Shown in pieces: positions 1-9,004 of a stretch of 40,660 nucleotides of DNA. The notes under the pieces are model-generated. The model did not search any database. It was not told the DNA's origin and worked only from the letters and a program-made list of their open reading frames with translations. This DNA is from Verrucomicrobiia bacterium. GTDB taxonomy: Bacteria > Verrucomicrobiota > Verrucomicrobiia > Opitutales > Opitutaceae. A program made the translations under genes and the position numbers. The DNA is taken from NCBI GenBank assembly GCA_011525695.1, contig WYBX01000036.1, positions 1 through 40,660 on the forward strand, in the 5' to 3' direction. Within the stretch, counting starts at the first letter, position 1; each line of letters opens with the position of its first letter.

Positions 1-228
1 GTCGGGAAGTGACTAGGTCGGGACTACACGCCCTTTGGAAAATCCGAGCGCTGCAATCCAATCGTTTAGATCGCGCCGCCCTTCAAAAATAGTCGCTTTC
101 CGTCCCCAGTTGCGGAATTCGGGCTAGATCGCGGCCAACGCAAGCAGGCAGCGTTGAGCGGTCTGAGGCTGCGCCTCGTTAGGTTTCAGCTTTTCTCCGG
201 ACCGAATGGCGAGCACAGTCCGGCCGAC

Positions 229-1335
229 ATGTTCGGATCGCCCGCGCTCACGGAATGCCTGCTGGACCTCGCGCTGCAACGCAACATCGCGGGCTTCCAA
301 CAGGCGCTGATTCGCACGATGGAGCAGTTTGGCGTTTCCGCTTGGGCGGTGATTTTTCCACCGACCTCGGCGATCGATGGGCGGCCGGTCTTCATGGCGC
401 ACGGCATCAAGTCGGCGGGCAGTCCGCTGCTGGCGCTCGCCTCCAAGCAGGGTTTCGACACGGTGGTGCCACCGCAGGGAGCGTCCCCGCGGTTGCTGAC
501 GACGCTGGCGCGCGAGATTAGCCCCGAGCCGAACAATCGCTGCCACGTGCTGCGTTCGAAGCGCGACCGGGGCGGCGAGTTCGTCCTCTTTTGCTTTCGC
601 GCACGTACCGCGGCGGAATTCACGCCGGCGGAGCTCGAGCTGCTCACCGGTGTCGGGCGAATGTTCGATCGCTGCTTCCTCGCCTTGGCCGAGGATCAGG
701 AGCACCAGTTCGAGGCCGGATTGTTCCGGCTGGTCGGCAACCTGCATCCGGAGGGGCTCTGTCTCCTGGACAACCGTTTGCGCGTGCTGTTCGAGAATCG
801 AAAATTCAAGGAGCAGATGCACGTCTGGAACCACGGGTTGGCGGCACTGCAGAACCTGAGCCTGCCGAAGCAGTCCGAATTGCCGGCGGTGTGGAAGGAG
901 GCCTGCGACCAGTCCTTCCGGGCGTTCCGGGAGGTCCGGTTTCCGCCCGTCTCGGGCAGGATGGTGGTGACGCAGGGCTCGGTCTCGACGCTCAAACAAC
1001 CCATCGACGCCAACCGGTGGATCGAGGGTGCGGTCCGCTATCTGGCCTTCCAGAGCGCGCTCGGTGTCCGTCCCTACCTGATGCTCACCTCCACGCTGCA
1101 GCGCCGGCAGACGACGGCGAACGAGCTGACGGTCGCGCGGATCTCGGAACAGCTGGGATTTTCCCGCCGGGAAACGGAGCTCGCCGAATTGATCCTCCGC
1201 GGCAGCTCGGCGCGGGAAATAGCCGCCCAGCTCAGGATTGCGCTGCCGACGGTCAAGACCCACATCCGCCACATCCTGCACAAGGCGGGGGTGAAGACAC
1301 GGCTGCAGTTCGTGGGGTTGTGCCGGCCGCAGTAG
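229..1335 (+). CDS. LuxR-type HTH transcriptional regulator (orphan)
   Basis: A 368-residue protein whose last 65 residues form a LuxR/GerE helix-turn-helix: FSRRETELAELILRGSSARE followed by the recognition-helix region LPTVKTHIRHILHKAGV. The N-terminal 300 residues look like a GAF/PAS-like sensory region (EFVLFCFRARTAAEFTPAEL; ENRKFKEQMHVWN), but I cannot assign a ligand. No receiver domain with phospho-acceptor Asp is obvious, so it is probably not a response regulator. The ATG at 229 was chosen; a TTG at 154 in the same frame would add 25 residues. Neither has a convincing ribosome-binding site. Upstream (1-228) no gene was seen, only a doubled GTCGGGA at 1-7 and 17-23. It converges on the Wzt-like gene across a shared hairpin. 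Its targets are unknown; adjacency suggests cell-surface genes, which is inference. Confidence 0.8.
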   Translation: MFGSPALTECLLDLALQRNIAGFQQALIRTMEQFGVSAWAVIFPPTSAIDGRPVFMAHGIKSAGSPLLALASKQGFDTVVPPQGASPRLLTTLAREISPEPNNRCHVLRSKRDRGGEFVLFCFRARTAAEFTPAELELLTGVGRMFDRCFLALAEDQEHQFEAGLFRLVGNLHPEGLCLLDNRLRVLFENRKFKEQMHVWNHGLAALQNLSLPKQSELPAVWKEACDQSFRAFREVRFPPVSGRMVVTQGSVSTLKQPIDANRWIEGAVRYLAFQSALGVRPYLMLTSTLQRRQTTANELTVARISEQLGFSRRETELAELILRGSSAREIAAQLRIALPTVKTHIRHILHKAGVKTRLQFVGLCRPQ

Positions 1336-1360
1336 GTTTTTGCTTCGCAAGAACCTTATT

Positions 1361-1385
1361 GATTTTGCGCCGGCGGCGCAAAATC
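1361..1385. terminator. Perfect hairpin between convergent genes
   Basis: The arms GATTTTGCGCC and GGCGCAAAATC are perfect 11-base complements around a 3-base loop. It starts 25 bases after the LuxR gene stop and includes the first bases of the stop codon of the opposing ABC gene. The TTTT/AAAA within the arms gives a U-rich run on either strand, so it can act as a bidirectional intrinsic terminator. Confidence 0.7.
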
Positions 1386-2715
1386 AGGCCTGTTGAAACG
1401 CCATTGTGGCCTGCAGATCCACCGGGCCGAGGAACTGCGCCCGCGGCGTCACGCGGCCGATGGACAGCGCAGTAATCCCGCCAACCCGATGGCAGTGGTG
1501 CGTGAACGCGCCGTCGCCGCGATCGCCCCAGCCGAGCGCGACATCCACGAGGTATTCGCCGGCGCCGAGCCGGCCGGGAATCTCGATTTCCAGCACGGCC
1601 GCCGCCCCCGCCGCCAGCGCCAGCCCCTCCGCCTCGCGATGCACAGTCGAGATCCCGTACAGTGCCCGATTGTGCCGGTCCACGATCTGGAACGCCCCGT
1701 GCAGGACTGGCGTCGCCACCTTCGCCTGCACGTGCAGCCGGAGCCGGATGCCCTCGCCCTCCGCAAAGTGGCGGCGGTCATGTCCTGCCTCGTCGAATAC
1801 TTCGCAGGCGGTGAATTCCGCCTCCCGCGTGCCAATCTCATCCCCCGACTGCCAGTTGCGCCGGGGCGGCTCCCGGCCGGCCGGGGCCGGGGCGGCCGCG
1901 GCTCCGGGCAGCGCCTGCCGCGCCTCCTGCGCATGGAGCCCATGGTACACGCTCGCGGCCTCCTTGCTCCCGCCCTGGAACCGCACGACCCCCTGGTGCA
2001 GGACGATCGCCTCCCGGCAGAGTGCCTTCACGGATACGAGATCGTGGCTGACGAAGATCAGCGACATCCCGGCCGCGAGCCGCTCGCGGAAATAGGCGGC
2101 GCATTTCGCCTGGAAGAACACGTCGCCGACTGCGAGCGCCTCGTCGACGATCAGCACATCCGGCCGCAGCACGACCTGGACGGCAAATGCCAGCCGCACC
2201 AGCATGCCGCTTGAATAGGTCTTCACCGGCTGTTCGATGAACTCGCCGATCTCGGCGAAGGCGGCGACCTCCTCGAAGTGCCGCGTCATCTCCGCCGGCG
2301 GCACGCCGTAAATGGCGCCCTGCAGGAAGACATTTTCCCGGCCCGTGAAGTCGAGGTTGAACCCGGAGCCTAGTTCCAGCAGCGCGGCCAGCCGGCCCTT
2401 CCGCTCGACGGAGCCGGTGCTCGGGGTCAGCGTCCCCGCGAGGATTTGCAGCAGCGTGCTCTTGCCCGAGCCATTCCGGCCAATGATGCCGAGACTCTCG
2501 CCCCGGCGGACCGAAAGGCTGAGCGGCTGCAGCGCAGCAAATGGGCGCGCCTTTTGCCGTGCCTTCGCGCCGGCCCAACGGCTGACCGCAGGCATCCAGC
2601 GCAGATTCGTTGCGATTTCCTGTAGCGCCGGTGCGGTCAGCCGATCGGTCGGACGCCGCCAGAGCGTGTAGATTTTGGAAACCTCCGTGGCATGAAGCAG
2701 GATGTCAGGATTCAT
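1384..2715 (-). CDS. wzt: Wzt-like polysaccharide ABC exporter, ATP-binding subunit
   Basis: A 443-residue ABC ATPase of the ABC-2 polysaccharide export class. Visible motifs: Walker A GRNGSGKST (79-87), the family sequence LLELGSGFNLDFTGRENV, signature YSSGM (167-171), Walker B VLIVDEA (187-193) and switch His in FVSHD (about 224). The N-terminal extension of some 60 residues and the C-terminal 160-residue extension, after an Ala/Pro-rich hinge near 265-285, fit Wzt proteins with a C-terminal carbohydrate-binding beta-sandwich. In that family the extension reads the terminal modification of the finished glycan before export across the inner membrane. The cognate permease is not adjacent: a Wzm-like gene lies about 21 kb away at 23880-24710, on the same strand. 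The 3' end overlaps the terminator hairpin. A teichoic-acid-type TagH is less likely given the locus. Confidence 0.9.
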   Translation of the reverse strand: MNPDILLHATEVSKIYTLWRRPTDRLTAPALQEIATNLRWMPAVSRWAGAKARQKARPFAALQPLSLSVRRGESLGIIGRNGSGKSTLLQILAGTLTPSTGSVERKGRLAALLELGSGFNLDFTGRENVFLQGAIYGVPPAEMTRHFEEVAAFAEIGEFIEQPVKTYSSGMLVRLAFAVQVVLRPDVLIVDEALAVGDVFFQAKCAAYFRERLAAGMSLIFVSHDLVSVKALCREAIVLHQGVVRFQGGSKEAASVYHGLHAQEARQALPGAAAAPAPAGREPPRRNWQSGDEIGTREAEFTACEVFDEAGHDRRHFAEGEGIRLRLHVQAKVATPVLHGAFQIVDRHNRALYGISTVHREAEGLALAAGAAAVLEIEIPGRLGAGEYLVDVALGWGDRGDGAFTHHCHRVGGITALSIGRVTPRAQFLGPVDLQATMAFQQA

Positions 2716-2813
2716 GGCAATCGACCGGCGGCTGCGGCCGGTCGGGACATCGGACGATCAAGCAGCCTAATGGAGACAAGGCGGCTTTGATGAGACACAG
2801 CGGTCACGGAGTG

Positions 2814-2838
2814 GCTTGGCGCCTGTGGGCGCAAGCCA
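2814..2838. repeat. Hairpin upstream of wzt
   Basis: GGCTTGGCGCC and GGCGCAAGCC form a 10-pair stem with one bulged G and a TGTG loop. It lies about 100 bases upstream of the wzt start. Function unknown; it could be a regulatory site or a repeat remnant. Confidence 0.4.
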
Positions 2839-3080
2839 GATCTTGGCCATTGTCGGGGGATTGGCCACCTTTCCTCTTCGTCGTTCTTAGTAGTCGTTTT
2901 CGTTCTCTGGCGGGATGGCTTTCGATGAACGGAAGCATCAGAAATGGCCTGTGTCATCCTTGGGGACGAGCGGTTGCAGAGCGCACGATGGCGGCAATAG
3001 ATGGCTTCCATTAATCGCTGTTTGTAAGAGCTTAAATTTGCAGTGCGCGGCGCTTCTAGCCCCAAGAAGATCAACGCTAA

Positions 3081-3098
3081 ATCATCCCTTGGGATGAT
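3081..3098. promoter_or_regulatory. Perfect palindrome in the surface-protein leader
   Basis: ATCATCCC and GGGATGAT are perfect 8-base inverted repeats separated by TT, 83 bases before the start codon of the giant surface protein. It could be an operator or an mRNA leader hairpin. No similar sequence was noticed elsewhere in the window. Confidence 0.4.
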
Positions 3099-3180
3099 GG
3101 ATTTCTCCTTGCCGTCATTTTGCGACTCTGCGGTTCTCTTGGGACGCAGCTTTCTGCCTGCTGAATAAAACAACACTAAA

Positions 3181-6100
3181 ATGGCTAAACGCACTAAGAA
3201 GAACCCAGCTCGAAACCTCCTGAAGATCGAGGCACTGGAACAGCGCCAGCTTTTGGCTGGTGGCTTTACCGAGGCCCAGGGACAGGAGTTTTCCGACATC
3301 ACCCACCCCAACGGTCTCGTCTATGATCAGGTCCTGCTGAAGACCTCAGCGATCACGGTCACGAACGACCCGGGCCAGATCACGCGCGTCTCCTTCCTCG
3401 ATCTCCAGGGCGACATCGTCCAGGCGGAGTTCTCGGGTCCGGGCACGCTCTCGATCTCGCTCGACCAGTTCAGCGGACCGGCCGAGGCCGCGAAATACAA
3501 CCAGCCCGGAATCGAGTACGTCTCCGGTCTGGCGTCGTTCACGATCCAGGGCTCCGAAGCCAACACGCATTTCACCGTCTTCTCGGTGGGCACGGCGACC
3601 GCGCACGGCGGAGCTGAAAACACCATCTTCGACGGCGGGCTTTTCTCCGGTGGCAACAACACCGCTGATGTGGCCCGGCTGACCATCGTCGCCGATCCTT
3701 CCAACCCGGGTGGCTCGACCTTCGGTGGCATCCGCGCCGGCAACGCCATCTTCTCGGCGGATTCCGGTGTCGTTGGCATCGCGGCGGCTGGTGTGCAGGT
3801 GCAGGACGTCGTCACGGTCGGCGACATCAACGCGACCGGCACGGCGATTCCGACGCTCGTCTTCGGAGCGAATTCGCAGTTCGGCGCCGTCACGGTCGCC
3901 GGTGGTGACCTCGTTTCCGACAATGGAATCGCGATCAATAATGTCGGCTCCTATGAGTTCCGGCTGACCCTCGCGGCTGGCACGACCTCGGGCGGCGTCG
4001 TTCTTCCGGCGCAACCGGCCTCGCCCCAGCTGGTCTTCGAAGGCGAGAATCCCTTCGAGGCAGCCAATAAGATTATCACGCTCACGACTGGGGTCGATAC
4101 GGCCACCGGTGGTGCCGGCGATGACACGATCAATGGTATTCTCGACACGGCCGGCGGCACCAGCACCCTCACGGTGTTGGACACGATCGACGGCCTCGGC
4201 GGTACCGATAAATTGAGCCTCCTGGACTTGGATCCGGCTGGTTCGACCCAGCCCGCTGGCGTCACGCTCAGCAATGTTGAGATCGTGAACCTCCGCGCGG
4301 TCGGTGTCGTCAATATCGACACGAGCGATTGGGATGGCGTCACCAATCTGAACGTCACCCAGGGCACGTCAGCGACGGTTGAAGGCAGCGATGAAACGGC
4401 GATTGTCGTCGCCGGGATCACGGCCGGCCCCGTCACCGTTTACGGCGGCTCGACGGTCAACGTTTCGACGGCCGCTGGTGCGGTCACAATCGGCGGCGCC
4501 GGTGGTGCCGAACCCGATGGTGCCGTAACCGTGACGCACACCAGTCAAGGTGCGAACGCGATCGCGGTTGATGGTGGTACCTCCGTCAATGTGACAGCTT
4601 CGGCATTGACGACCGGGTTGACGACGATCGGTGGAACCGAGGAGCCGACTGGCGCGGTGACCGTGAATTCCACGGGTCGCTCATACCAGGCAGGCACGGC
4701 GCTCGTACTGGGCGCGATCGCGGTTGATGGTGGCAGCACCGTCACCGTGAACCAGACGGCCGCCTCCTCGTCGAGCGCAGCGGCTGCGGATGCGGCTGCG
4801 GTTGGCAACGAAAGAACGCAGAGCGCTGTTACCGTAACTGGTACGGACGACACGACCAGCGTTTCGGTGACCCAGAGTCCGGCGGTCACCGCGGTGAACG
4901 CGGTAGCAGCCACCACAGGGACCGTTGAATCCAACGTCCTCACCTTCGGTGCATTGGCAGCTGCGGGCACGGTTACCGTGAACGGACTGACGTTCACCGC
5001 CTCGAAGGCGTTGACCGCATCGCAGGTTGCGGCCGCATTCGCCAATCTGTCTGAAGGTGCCACGATCGGATCCGCGCCGGCTGGCAATGGCGTCTACTCG
5101 GGAACGTTTAATGATGCCACCGTGGGTCAGGACTGGACCTCGGGCGCGGCTAGTGGCGCCGAACTGACTGTCACGGCCAAGACTGCAGGCAACATGACGA
5201 CCGACCTGGTCGTCGTCGGCCCAGGGATCGCTACCACCCAAGGCACCGGCTCGGCGGTTGCGGCCGCAACAGCTGGTAAGATGGGTGTCATCGGCGGTGC
5301 GGTGACCGTCAACGATGCGGGTAACGATACCATTGCCTCGGTGACCCTCAGTGGTTACGGTGCGGGCTCCGCCATCACTTCCGATGTGCTGACCTCGCTG
5401 AGCCTGGCTAACAGCGCTCAGACCGTGACGGTCAACAATACGGCCGCCGCCACCCTTGGGCTGACGGTTAACAACCTCGCCACTGGCGCCACGCTCGATG
5501 ATGCCAGCGGGACCTATGAGACGCTCAATGTCACGGCGACAGGAGCGAATTCCAACCTCATTATTGATGCCGTCGCTGTCACCGATCTCACGGTCAGTGG
5601 TGACAAGGTGCTCACGGTGAACGCGGGTTCTACGCTGACCGCCCTGGAGAACGTTACGGTCTCTGGAACGGCTGGGCTGAATCTGGGTACCGTCGGTGCC
5701 GGCACGATCGAGGCCATCAATGCCTCCGGCACCTCCGGGGCGGTTACCGCAGCCATCGATCCGACCCAGGCTACCTATAGCGGCAGCTCGGGGGTGGACA
5801 CCGTGACGCTGACCGCGACCGGTCCGACCAAGGCAATCTCGCTTGGCGCCGGTGACGATGTGCTGACGCTGGCGACCGGGACCACGACGTCGACGTCCAC
5901 CTTGGACGGCGGCGCTGGCACTGATACGCTGACGATGACGGTCACAGATGCTGCCGCGGTAATCGCGGACGGACTTGAGGCCAAGGTTACCGGCTTTGAA
6001 CGGCTGGGCCTGGTCTATGTGGCTGGCACGAACACCGTCAACCTGGAGAACCTCGATGATATCAACTATGTCATCGCTGGCGGTCTCGTGCTGGCGGCCG

Positions 6101-6984
6101 ATGTGCTGAACATCGACGGAATGGCGTCTGGTGGCACGCTGGCGGTCACGAGCGCCAATAACGCCGCTGCGACCATCGACGTCGACCTCAAGGACGCGAC
6201 CGGAAGTGCGGACAGCCTGAATGTGCTCGTTTCGAACACGAACGGCATCCAGGCAGGCGTGCTCAACTTGGCAGGGATCGAGTCGGCGACCCTCACAGTC
6301 ACTGACACGTCAACCTCCTCGATCGGCACCCATAGCCTGACGCTGACGGCCAACGACCTCACGAGCCTCGTCATCAATGGCAACGCGCACCTGAACCTGA
6401 CGCTCAGTGGGACTACCGATTCATTGACCGTCATCAACGCGAAGACGATGACCGGTGCACTGACGGCCACGACGAATGGTGTCGTTGCCCAGACGATCGA
6501 GGCTGGTGGGGGCGCCGACGTCCTAACGGCGAACTTCCAGGGTGACATCCTGCACGGGAACGCCGGAGCAGATACGCTGAAAGTGAACGGCAAGAGCCTA
6601 GTCTCGCTCTCGGGCGGCGCCGGCAATGATACGTTTGATGTCAGCGTTGCCACGATCAACGTTAACTCGTATGCAACGATCACGGATCTCGCCGCGGGCG
6701 ACATGCTCAAGTTCACGGCAGCTGCTGCGGATTTCAATGCTGCGGCAATCGTGCTCGATCCGTCGACGGCTGTGTTCCAGGATTACGCGAACGCGGCCAT
6801 TGCATCCAGCGCTGCAGGCGACGTGTCGTGGTTCCAATACAATGGAAATACGTATATCGTCCAAAATGTCCTTGGTGGCGCAAGCTTCACCAATGGATCG
6901 GACGTGATCGTGAAGGTTAGCGGCTTGGTTAATCTGAGCACGGCAGCCTTCAGCAGTTCCACCGACACGCTGGTCATTATCTAA
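3181..6984 (+). CDS. Giant S-layer/RTX-like surface protein with LEPRxLL-like N-terminus
   Basis: 1267 residues, strongly Ala/Thr/Val/Gly/Ser-rich with very few Cys and about 20 Lys. The N-terminus is basic (MAKRTKKNPARNLLK) and followed by ALEQRQLLAGG (about 19-29), matching the LEPRxLL-type N-terminal motif of large secreted proteins in Planctomycetes and Verrucomicrobia; it is not a classical Sec signal peptide. The body is a long series of beta-rich repeats. It includes RTX-like GG.G.D units: GGAGDDTING, GLGGTDKL, LGAGDDVLTL, DGGAGTDTLT, GNAGADTLKV and SGGAGNDTFDV. The last 90 residues (FQYNGNTYIVQNV, then SDVIVKVSGLVNLSTAAF) resemble C-termini of RsaA-type S-layer proteins. It is probably the main surface-layer or matrix protein. 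It has its own terminator, which fits high expression. Two methyltransferases follow directly. The export route is unclear: RTX repeats suggest type I secretion, but no clear type I ATPase is in the window. Confidence 0.85.
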   Translation: MAKRTKKNPARNLLKIEALEQRQLLAGGFTEAQGQEFSDITHPNGLVYDQVLLKTSAITVTNDPGQITRVSFLDLQGDIVQAEFSGPGTLSISLDQFSGPAEAAKYNQPGIEYVSGLASFTIQGSEANTHFTVFSVGTATAHGGAENTIFDGGLFSGGNNTADVARLTIVADPSNPGGSTFGGIRAGNAIFSADSGVVGIAAAGVQVQDVVTVGDINATGTAIPTLVFGANSQFGAVTVAGGDLVSDNGIAINNVGSYEFRLTLAAGTTSGGVVLPAQPASPQLVFEGENPFEAANKIITLTTGVDTATGGAGDDTINGILDTAGGTSTLTVLDTIDGLGGTDKLSLLDLDPAGSTQPAGVTLSNVEIVNLRAVGVVNIDTSDWDGVTNLNVTQGTSATVEGSDETAIVVAGITAGPVTVYGGSTVNVSTAAGAVTIGGAGGAEPDGAVTVTHTSQGANAIAVDGGTSVNVTASALTTGLTTIGGTEEPTGAVTVNSTGRSYQAGTALVLGAIAVDGGSTVTVNQTAASSSSAAAADAAAVGNERTQSAVTVTGTDDTTSVSVTQSPAVTAVNAVAATTGTVESNVLTFGALAAAGTVTVNGLTFTASKALTASQVAAAFANLSEGATIGSAPAGNGVYSGTFNDATVGQDWTSGAASGAELTVTAKTAGNMTTDLVVVGPGIATTQGTGSAVAAATAGKMGVIGGAVTVNDAGNDTIASVTLSGYGAGSAITSDVLTSLSLANSAQTVTVNNTAAATLGLTVNNLATGATLDDASGTYETLNVTATGANSNLIIDAVAVTDLTVSGDKVLTVNAGSTLTALENVTVSGTAGLNLGTVGAGTIEAINASGTSGAVTAAIDPTQATYSGSSGVDTVTLTATGPTKAISLGAGDDVLTLATGTTTSTSTLDGGAGTDTLTMTVTDAAAVIADGLEAKVTGFERLGLVYVAGTNTVNLENLDDINYVIAGGLVLAADVLNIDGMASGGTLAVTSANNAAATIDVDLKDATGSADSLNVLVSNTNGIQAGVLNLAGIESATLTVTDTSTSSIGTHSLTLTANDLTSLVINGNAHLNLTLSGTTDSLTVINAKTMTGALTATTNGVVAQTIEAGGGADVLTANFQGDILHGNAGADTLKVNGKSLVSLSGGAGNDTFDVSVATINVNSYATITDLAAGDMLKFTAAAADFNAAAIVLDPSTAVFQDYANAAIASSAAGDVSWFQYNGNTYIVQNVLGGASFTNGSDVIVKVSGLVNLSTAAFSSSTDTLVII

Positions 6985-7013
6985 CCGGCTGATTAGCACA
7001 GCAAGTTAGCTCG

Positions 7014-7044
7014 CCCCGTCCCTCGCAAGAGGGGCGGGGTTTTT
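7014..7044 (+). terminator. Strong rho-independent terminator of the surface-protein gene
   Basis: CCCCGTCCCTC pairs with GAGGGGCGGGG: 11 pairs including one G-U, closed by a GCAA tetraloop of the GNRA type and followed by five T. It starts 30 bases after the stop codon. It separates the surface-protein transcript from the methyltransferases. Confidence 0.9.
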
Positions 7045-7163
7045 CTTGTAGCGCCGCGTCTTCGACCGGCGTAACCCATTTGAAAGCCTTTTCCCGAGTT
7101 CGGAGACGCGGCGGTACCGCAATCCCACTTTACAATCCCGGTACGGTTGCTTGCCTTGGCGCC

Positions 7164-8765
7164 ATGTCCAATTCCGAGCAGGATTCCGCGGCGCAAGCAC
7201 CGACTCCTTACGACCTGGTTCCGTATCCCAGCTCGTCATTCCCGCAGAGCCATCCCAACCGGCTGGCGGCGATGGCGAAGCTGTTCGGTTTGAACCCGGC
7301 CGCTCCGTCCTCCGCCCGGGTTCTGGAACTGGGCTGTGCGGATGGCGCCAACATCCTGCCGATGGCGGACAGTGCCCCGGGTTCAAAATTCCTGGGGCTC
7401 GATGCGTCGAAGGTGCAGATCGCGGCCGGCCAGAAGGCCGTGGCCGAAGCGGGACTCACCAATGTCGAGCTGCGTTGCCAGGATTTCATGGATTTTCCAG
7501 CCTCCGAGGGAAAATTCGACTATATCGTCGTGCACGGGATCTTCTCGTGGGTTCCCGACGCGGTCCGGGAAAAGATCCTGGCGATTTGCGAACAGCACCT
7601 GGCGGAGAACGGGATCGCGTACATCAGCTACAACGCGCTTCCGGGCTGGAACATGAAGCGCTCACTCCGCGACATGATTCAGTTCCACACCGGCCCGCTG
7701 CAGGATCCGCAGGTCAAGGTCCGGCAGGCCCGGGCGTTGATCAAATTCCTGAGCGACTCGGTCCCCACGGAGAACAATGCCTACGGGATCATGCTCAAGA
7801 ACGAGCTCGAGGCGATGTCCAAGCAGGCGGACAACTACCTGCTGCACGACATCATGGAGGAGGAGAACACCGCGTTCTATTTCCATGATTTTATCGCGCG
7901 GGCGGCACGGCATGGCCTGCAGTACGTCAGCGAGCCGAATCTGTCGCAGATGCTGGCGACGAATTTCACGGGCAAAGTCCGGGAGACGCTGGCCAAGATC
8001 GGCGCCGGGATCGTGGCGCAGGAACAGTATATGGACTTCCTGCGGAATCGGACCTTCCGGCAGACGCTGCTCTGCCGGGCGGGGCTGCCGATGAAGCGGA
8101 ACCTGGATCGGGCGCAGATGCGGAACTTCTCTTTCCAGTCGCTGCTCAAACGGATGGATGGTCCCGTTGATTTGAAGCCGGAGGTGGAAGTCGAATTTAC
8201 GATGCCCCGGGGATCGAAAATCAACACGAAGGACAGCTTCGTGAAGGCGATGCTCTACACCCTGAGCCAGAGCCCCGCGGCCATTTCCTTCGATGAACTG
8301 CTCACCGCGGCCCGGCAACAGTCGCGTCCGCTGCTCGGCCAGTTGCCGGCGGATCGTGCTGCCGTCGAGGAAGGGATGCTCCTGATCAACCTGATGAATC
8401 TTTGCGCCAAGGGATTCCTGGAATTGTGGGCCGAACCCGTGGCCGTGGCGACGAAGGTGCCGGAAAAGCCGACAGTCTCCGGATTGATGCGCTACCAGGC
8501 ATTGAATGCGCGGCACATCACGAATCGGCTGCATCAGCCGCTGCCTGGTGATGACATGGCCAGGCAGGTCATGGCCGCCTGCGACGGTACGCGAACCATC
8601 CACAGTTTGATGGTCCATGTGCTGAAGTGCGTGCAGCAGGGGAAGCTGCAGGTTACGGCGGGCAACGCCAAGGTCACGGATCCGAAAAGGTTGGAGACCG
8701 TGTTGGGGCCCTTGCTCAACACCGTCCTCGCGCGGATGGTGGAACTGGGTTTCGTGGCGCCGTAG
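7164..8765 (+). CDS. Methyltransferase with regulatory region, first of a tandem pair (possible protein lysine methyltransferase)
   Basis: 533 residues. An N-terminal class I SAM-dependent methyltransferase domain has motif I VLELGCADGANI at about 53-64 and acidic LGLDAS after it. The middle (about 220-320, from ARALIKFLSDSVPTENNAYG to AQEQYMDFLRNRTFRQTLLC) matches the methyltransferase-regulatory domain family (PF10119 type). The C-terminal 200 residues contain a winged-helix-like stretch (LPGDDMARQVMAACDGTRTI). The same order occurs, as far as I recall, in rickettsial lysine methyltransferases that modify the surface protein OmpB. The next gene encodes a full-length paralogue with near-identical numbering. 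Position after a surface-protein gene suggests that protein as a substrate; this is inference. ATG at 7164 was chosen over TTG 7080, which lies too close to the terminator. Confidence 0.8.
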   Translation: MSNSEQDSAAQAPTPYDLVPYPSSSFPQSHPNRLAAMAKLFGLNPAAPSSARVLELGCADGANILPMADSAPGSKFLGLDASKVQIAAGQKAVAEAGLTNVELRCQDFMDFPASEGKFDYIVVHGIFSWVPDAVREKILAICEQHLAENGIAYISYNALPGWNMKRSLRDMIQFHTGPLQDPQVKVRQARALIKFLSDSVPTENNAYGIMLKNELEAMSKQADNYLLHDIMEEENTAFYFHDFIARAARHGLQYVSEPNLSQMLATNFTGKVRETLAKIGAGIVAQEQYMDFLRNRTFRQTLLCRAGLPMKRNLDRAQMRNFSFQSLLKRMDGPVDLKPEVEVEFTMPRGSKINTKDSFVKAMLYTLSQSPAAISFDELLTAARQQSRPLLGQLPADRAAVEEGMLLINLMNLCAKGFLELWAEPVAVATKVPEKPTVSGLMRYQALNARHITNRLHQPLPGDDMARQVMAACDGTRTIHSLMVHVLKCVQQGKLQVTAGNAKVTDPKRLETVLGPLLNTVLARMVELGFVAP

Positions 8766-8771
8766 GAGCGC

Positions 8772-8960
8772 GATGGAGGGCCGGGCTCCAAGGATCTGAC
8801 TTGGGATCATGGAGGGCCGGGCTCTGCCCCGGCCGCGAAATCGATCAGCTTCGCAGTGTCCTTTTCCCATTCTGTTTTCGGACGACGCGGAGGTCGTCCC
8901 TCCAGGAATGTGTCTTCGAATCCAGGAATCGGAATTGGATTCATGGAGGGCCGGGGCACG
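8772..8960. repeat. Family A repeats between the paralogous methyltransferases
   Basis: The string ATGGAGGGCCGGG occurs three times, near 8772, 8809 and 8942. Between copies lies a REP-like hairpin at 8880-8899, GGACGAC-6 bases-GTCGTCC, followed by CCTCCAGG. The spacer holds no gene. It separates two genes likely duplicated from one ancestor. Confidence 0.6.
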
Positions 8961-9004
8961 CTGCTAGCTTTACAAGCCAACGGCGAGTGATTGGCTGATT
9001 TCCT

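Larger units (their letters stand above)
2716..3180. other. Divergent intergenic region upstream of the surface-protein gene
   Basis: 465 bases with no credible gene, lying between the minus-strand wzt start and the plus-strand surface-protein start. It must hold both promoters; I cannot place either with confidence. A stretch at 2793-2812 (GACACAGCGGTCACGGAG) resembles one end of the repeat family called E here. Two hairpins are listed separately. The ATG at 3181 has no recognisable Shine-Dalgarno sequence (AACAACACTAAA precedes it). Confidence 0.6.

Noticed and set aside
124..1350. Long open frame on the minus strand opposite the LuxR-type gene
   Set aside because: It is Arg/Gln/Leu-rich with no recognisable domain and mirrors the codon bias of the true gene; similar antisense frames lie opposite most genes in this GC-rich window.
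3327..6977. Several minus-strand open frames opposite the giant surface protein
   Set aside because: Their Val/Ala/Pro/Thr-rich sequences are reverse readings of the Thr/Val/Gly repeat codons; no independent protein features.
6640..6984. A PEP-CTERM or LPXTG sorting signal at the end of the surface protein
   Set aside because: The C-terminus (SSSTDTLVII) has neither the PEP motif, a final membrane helix nor a basic tail.
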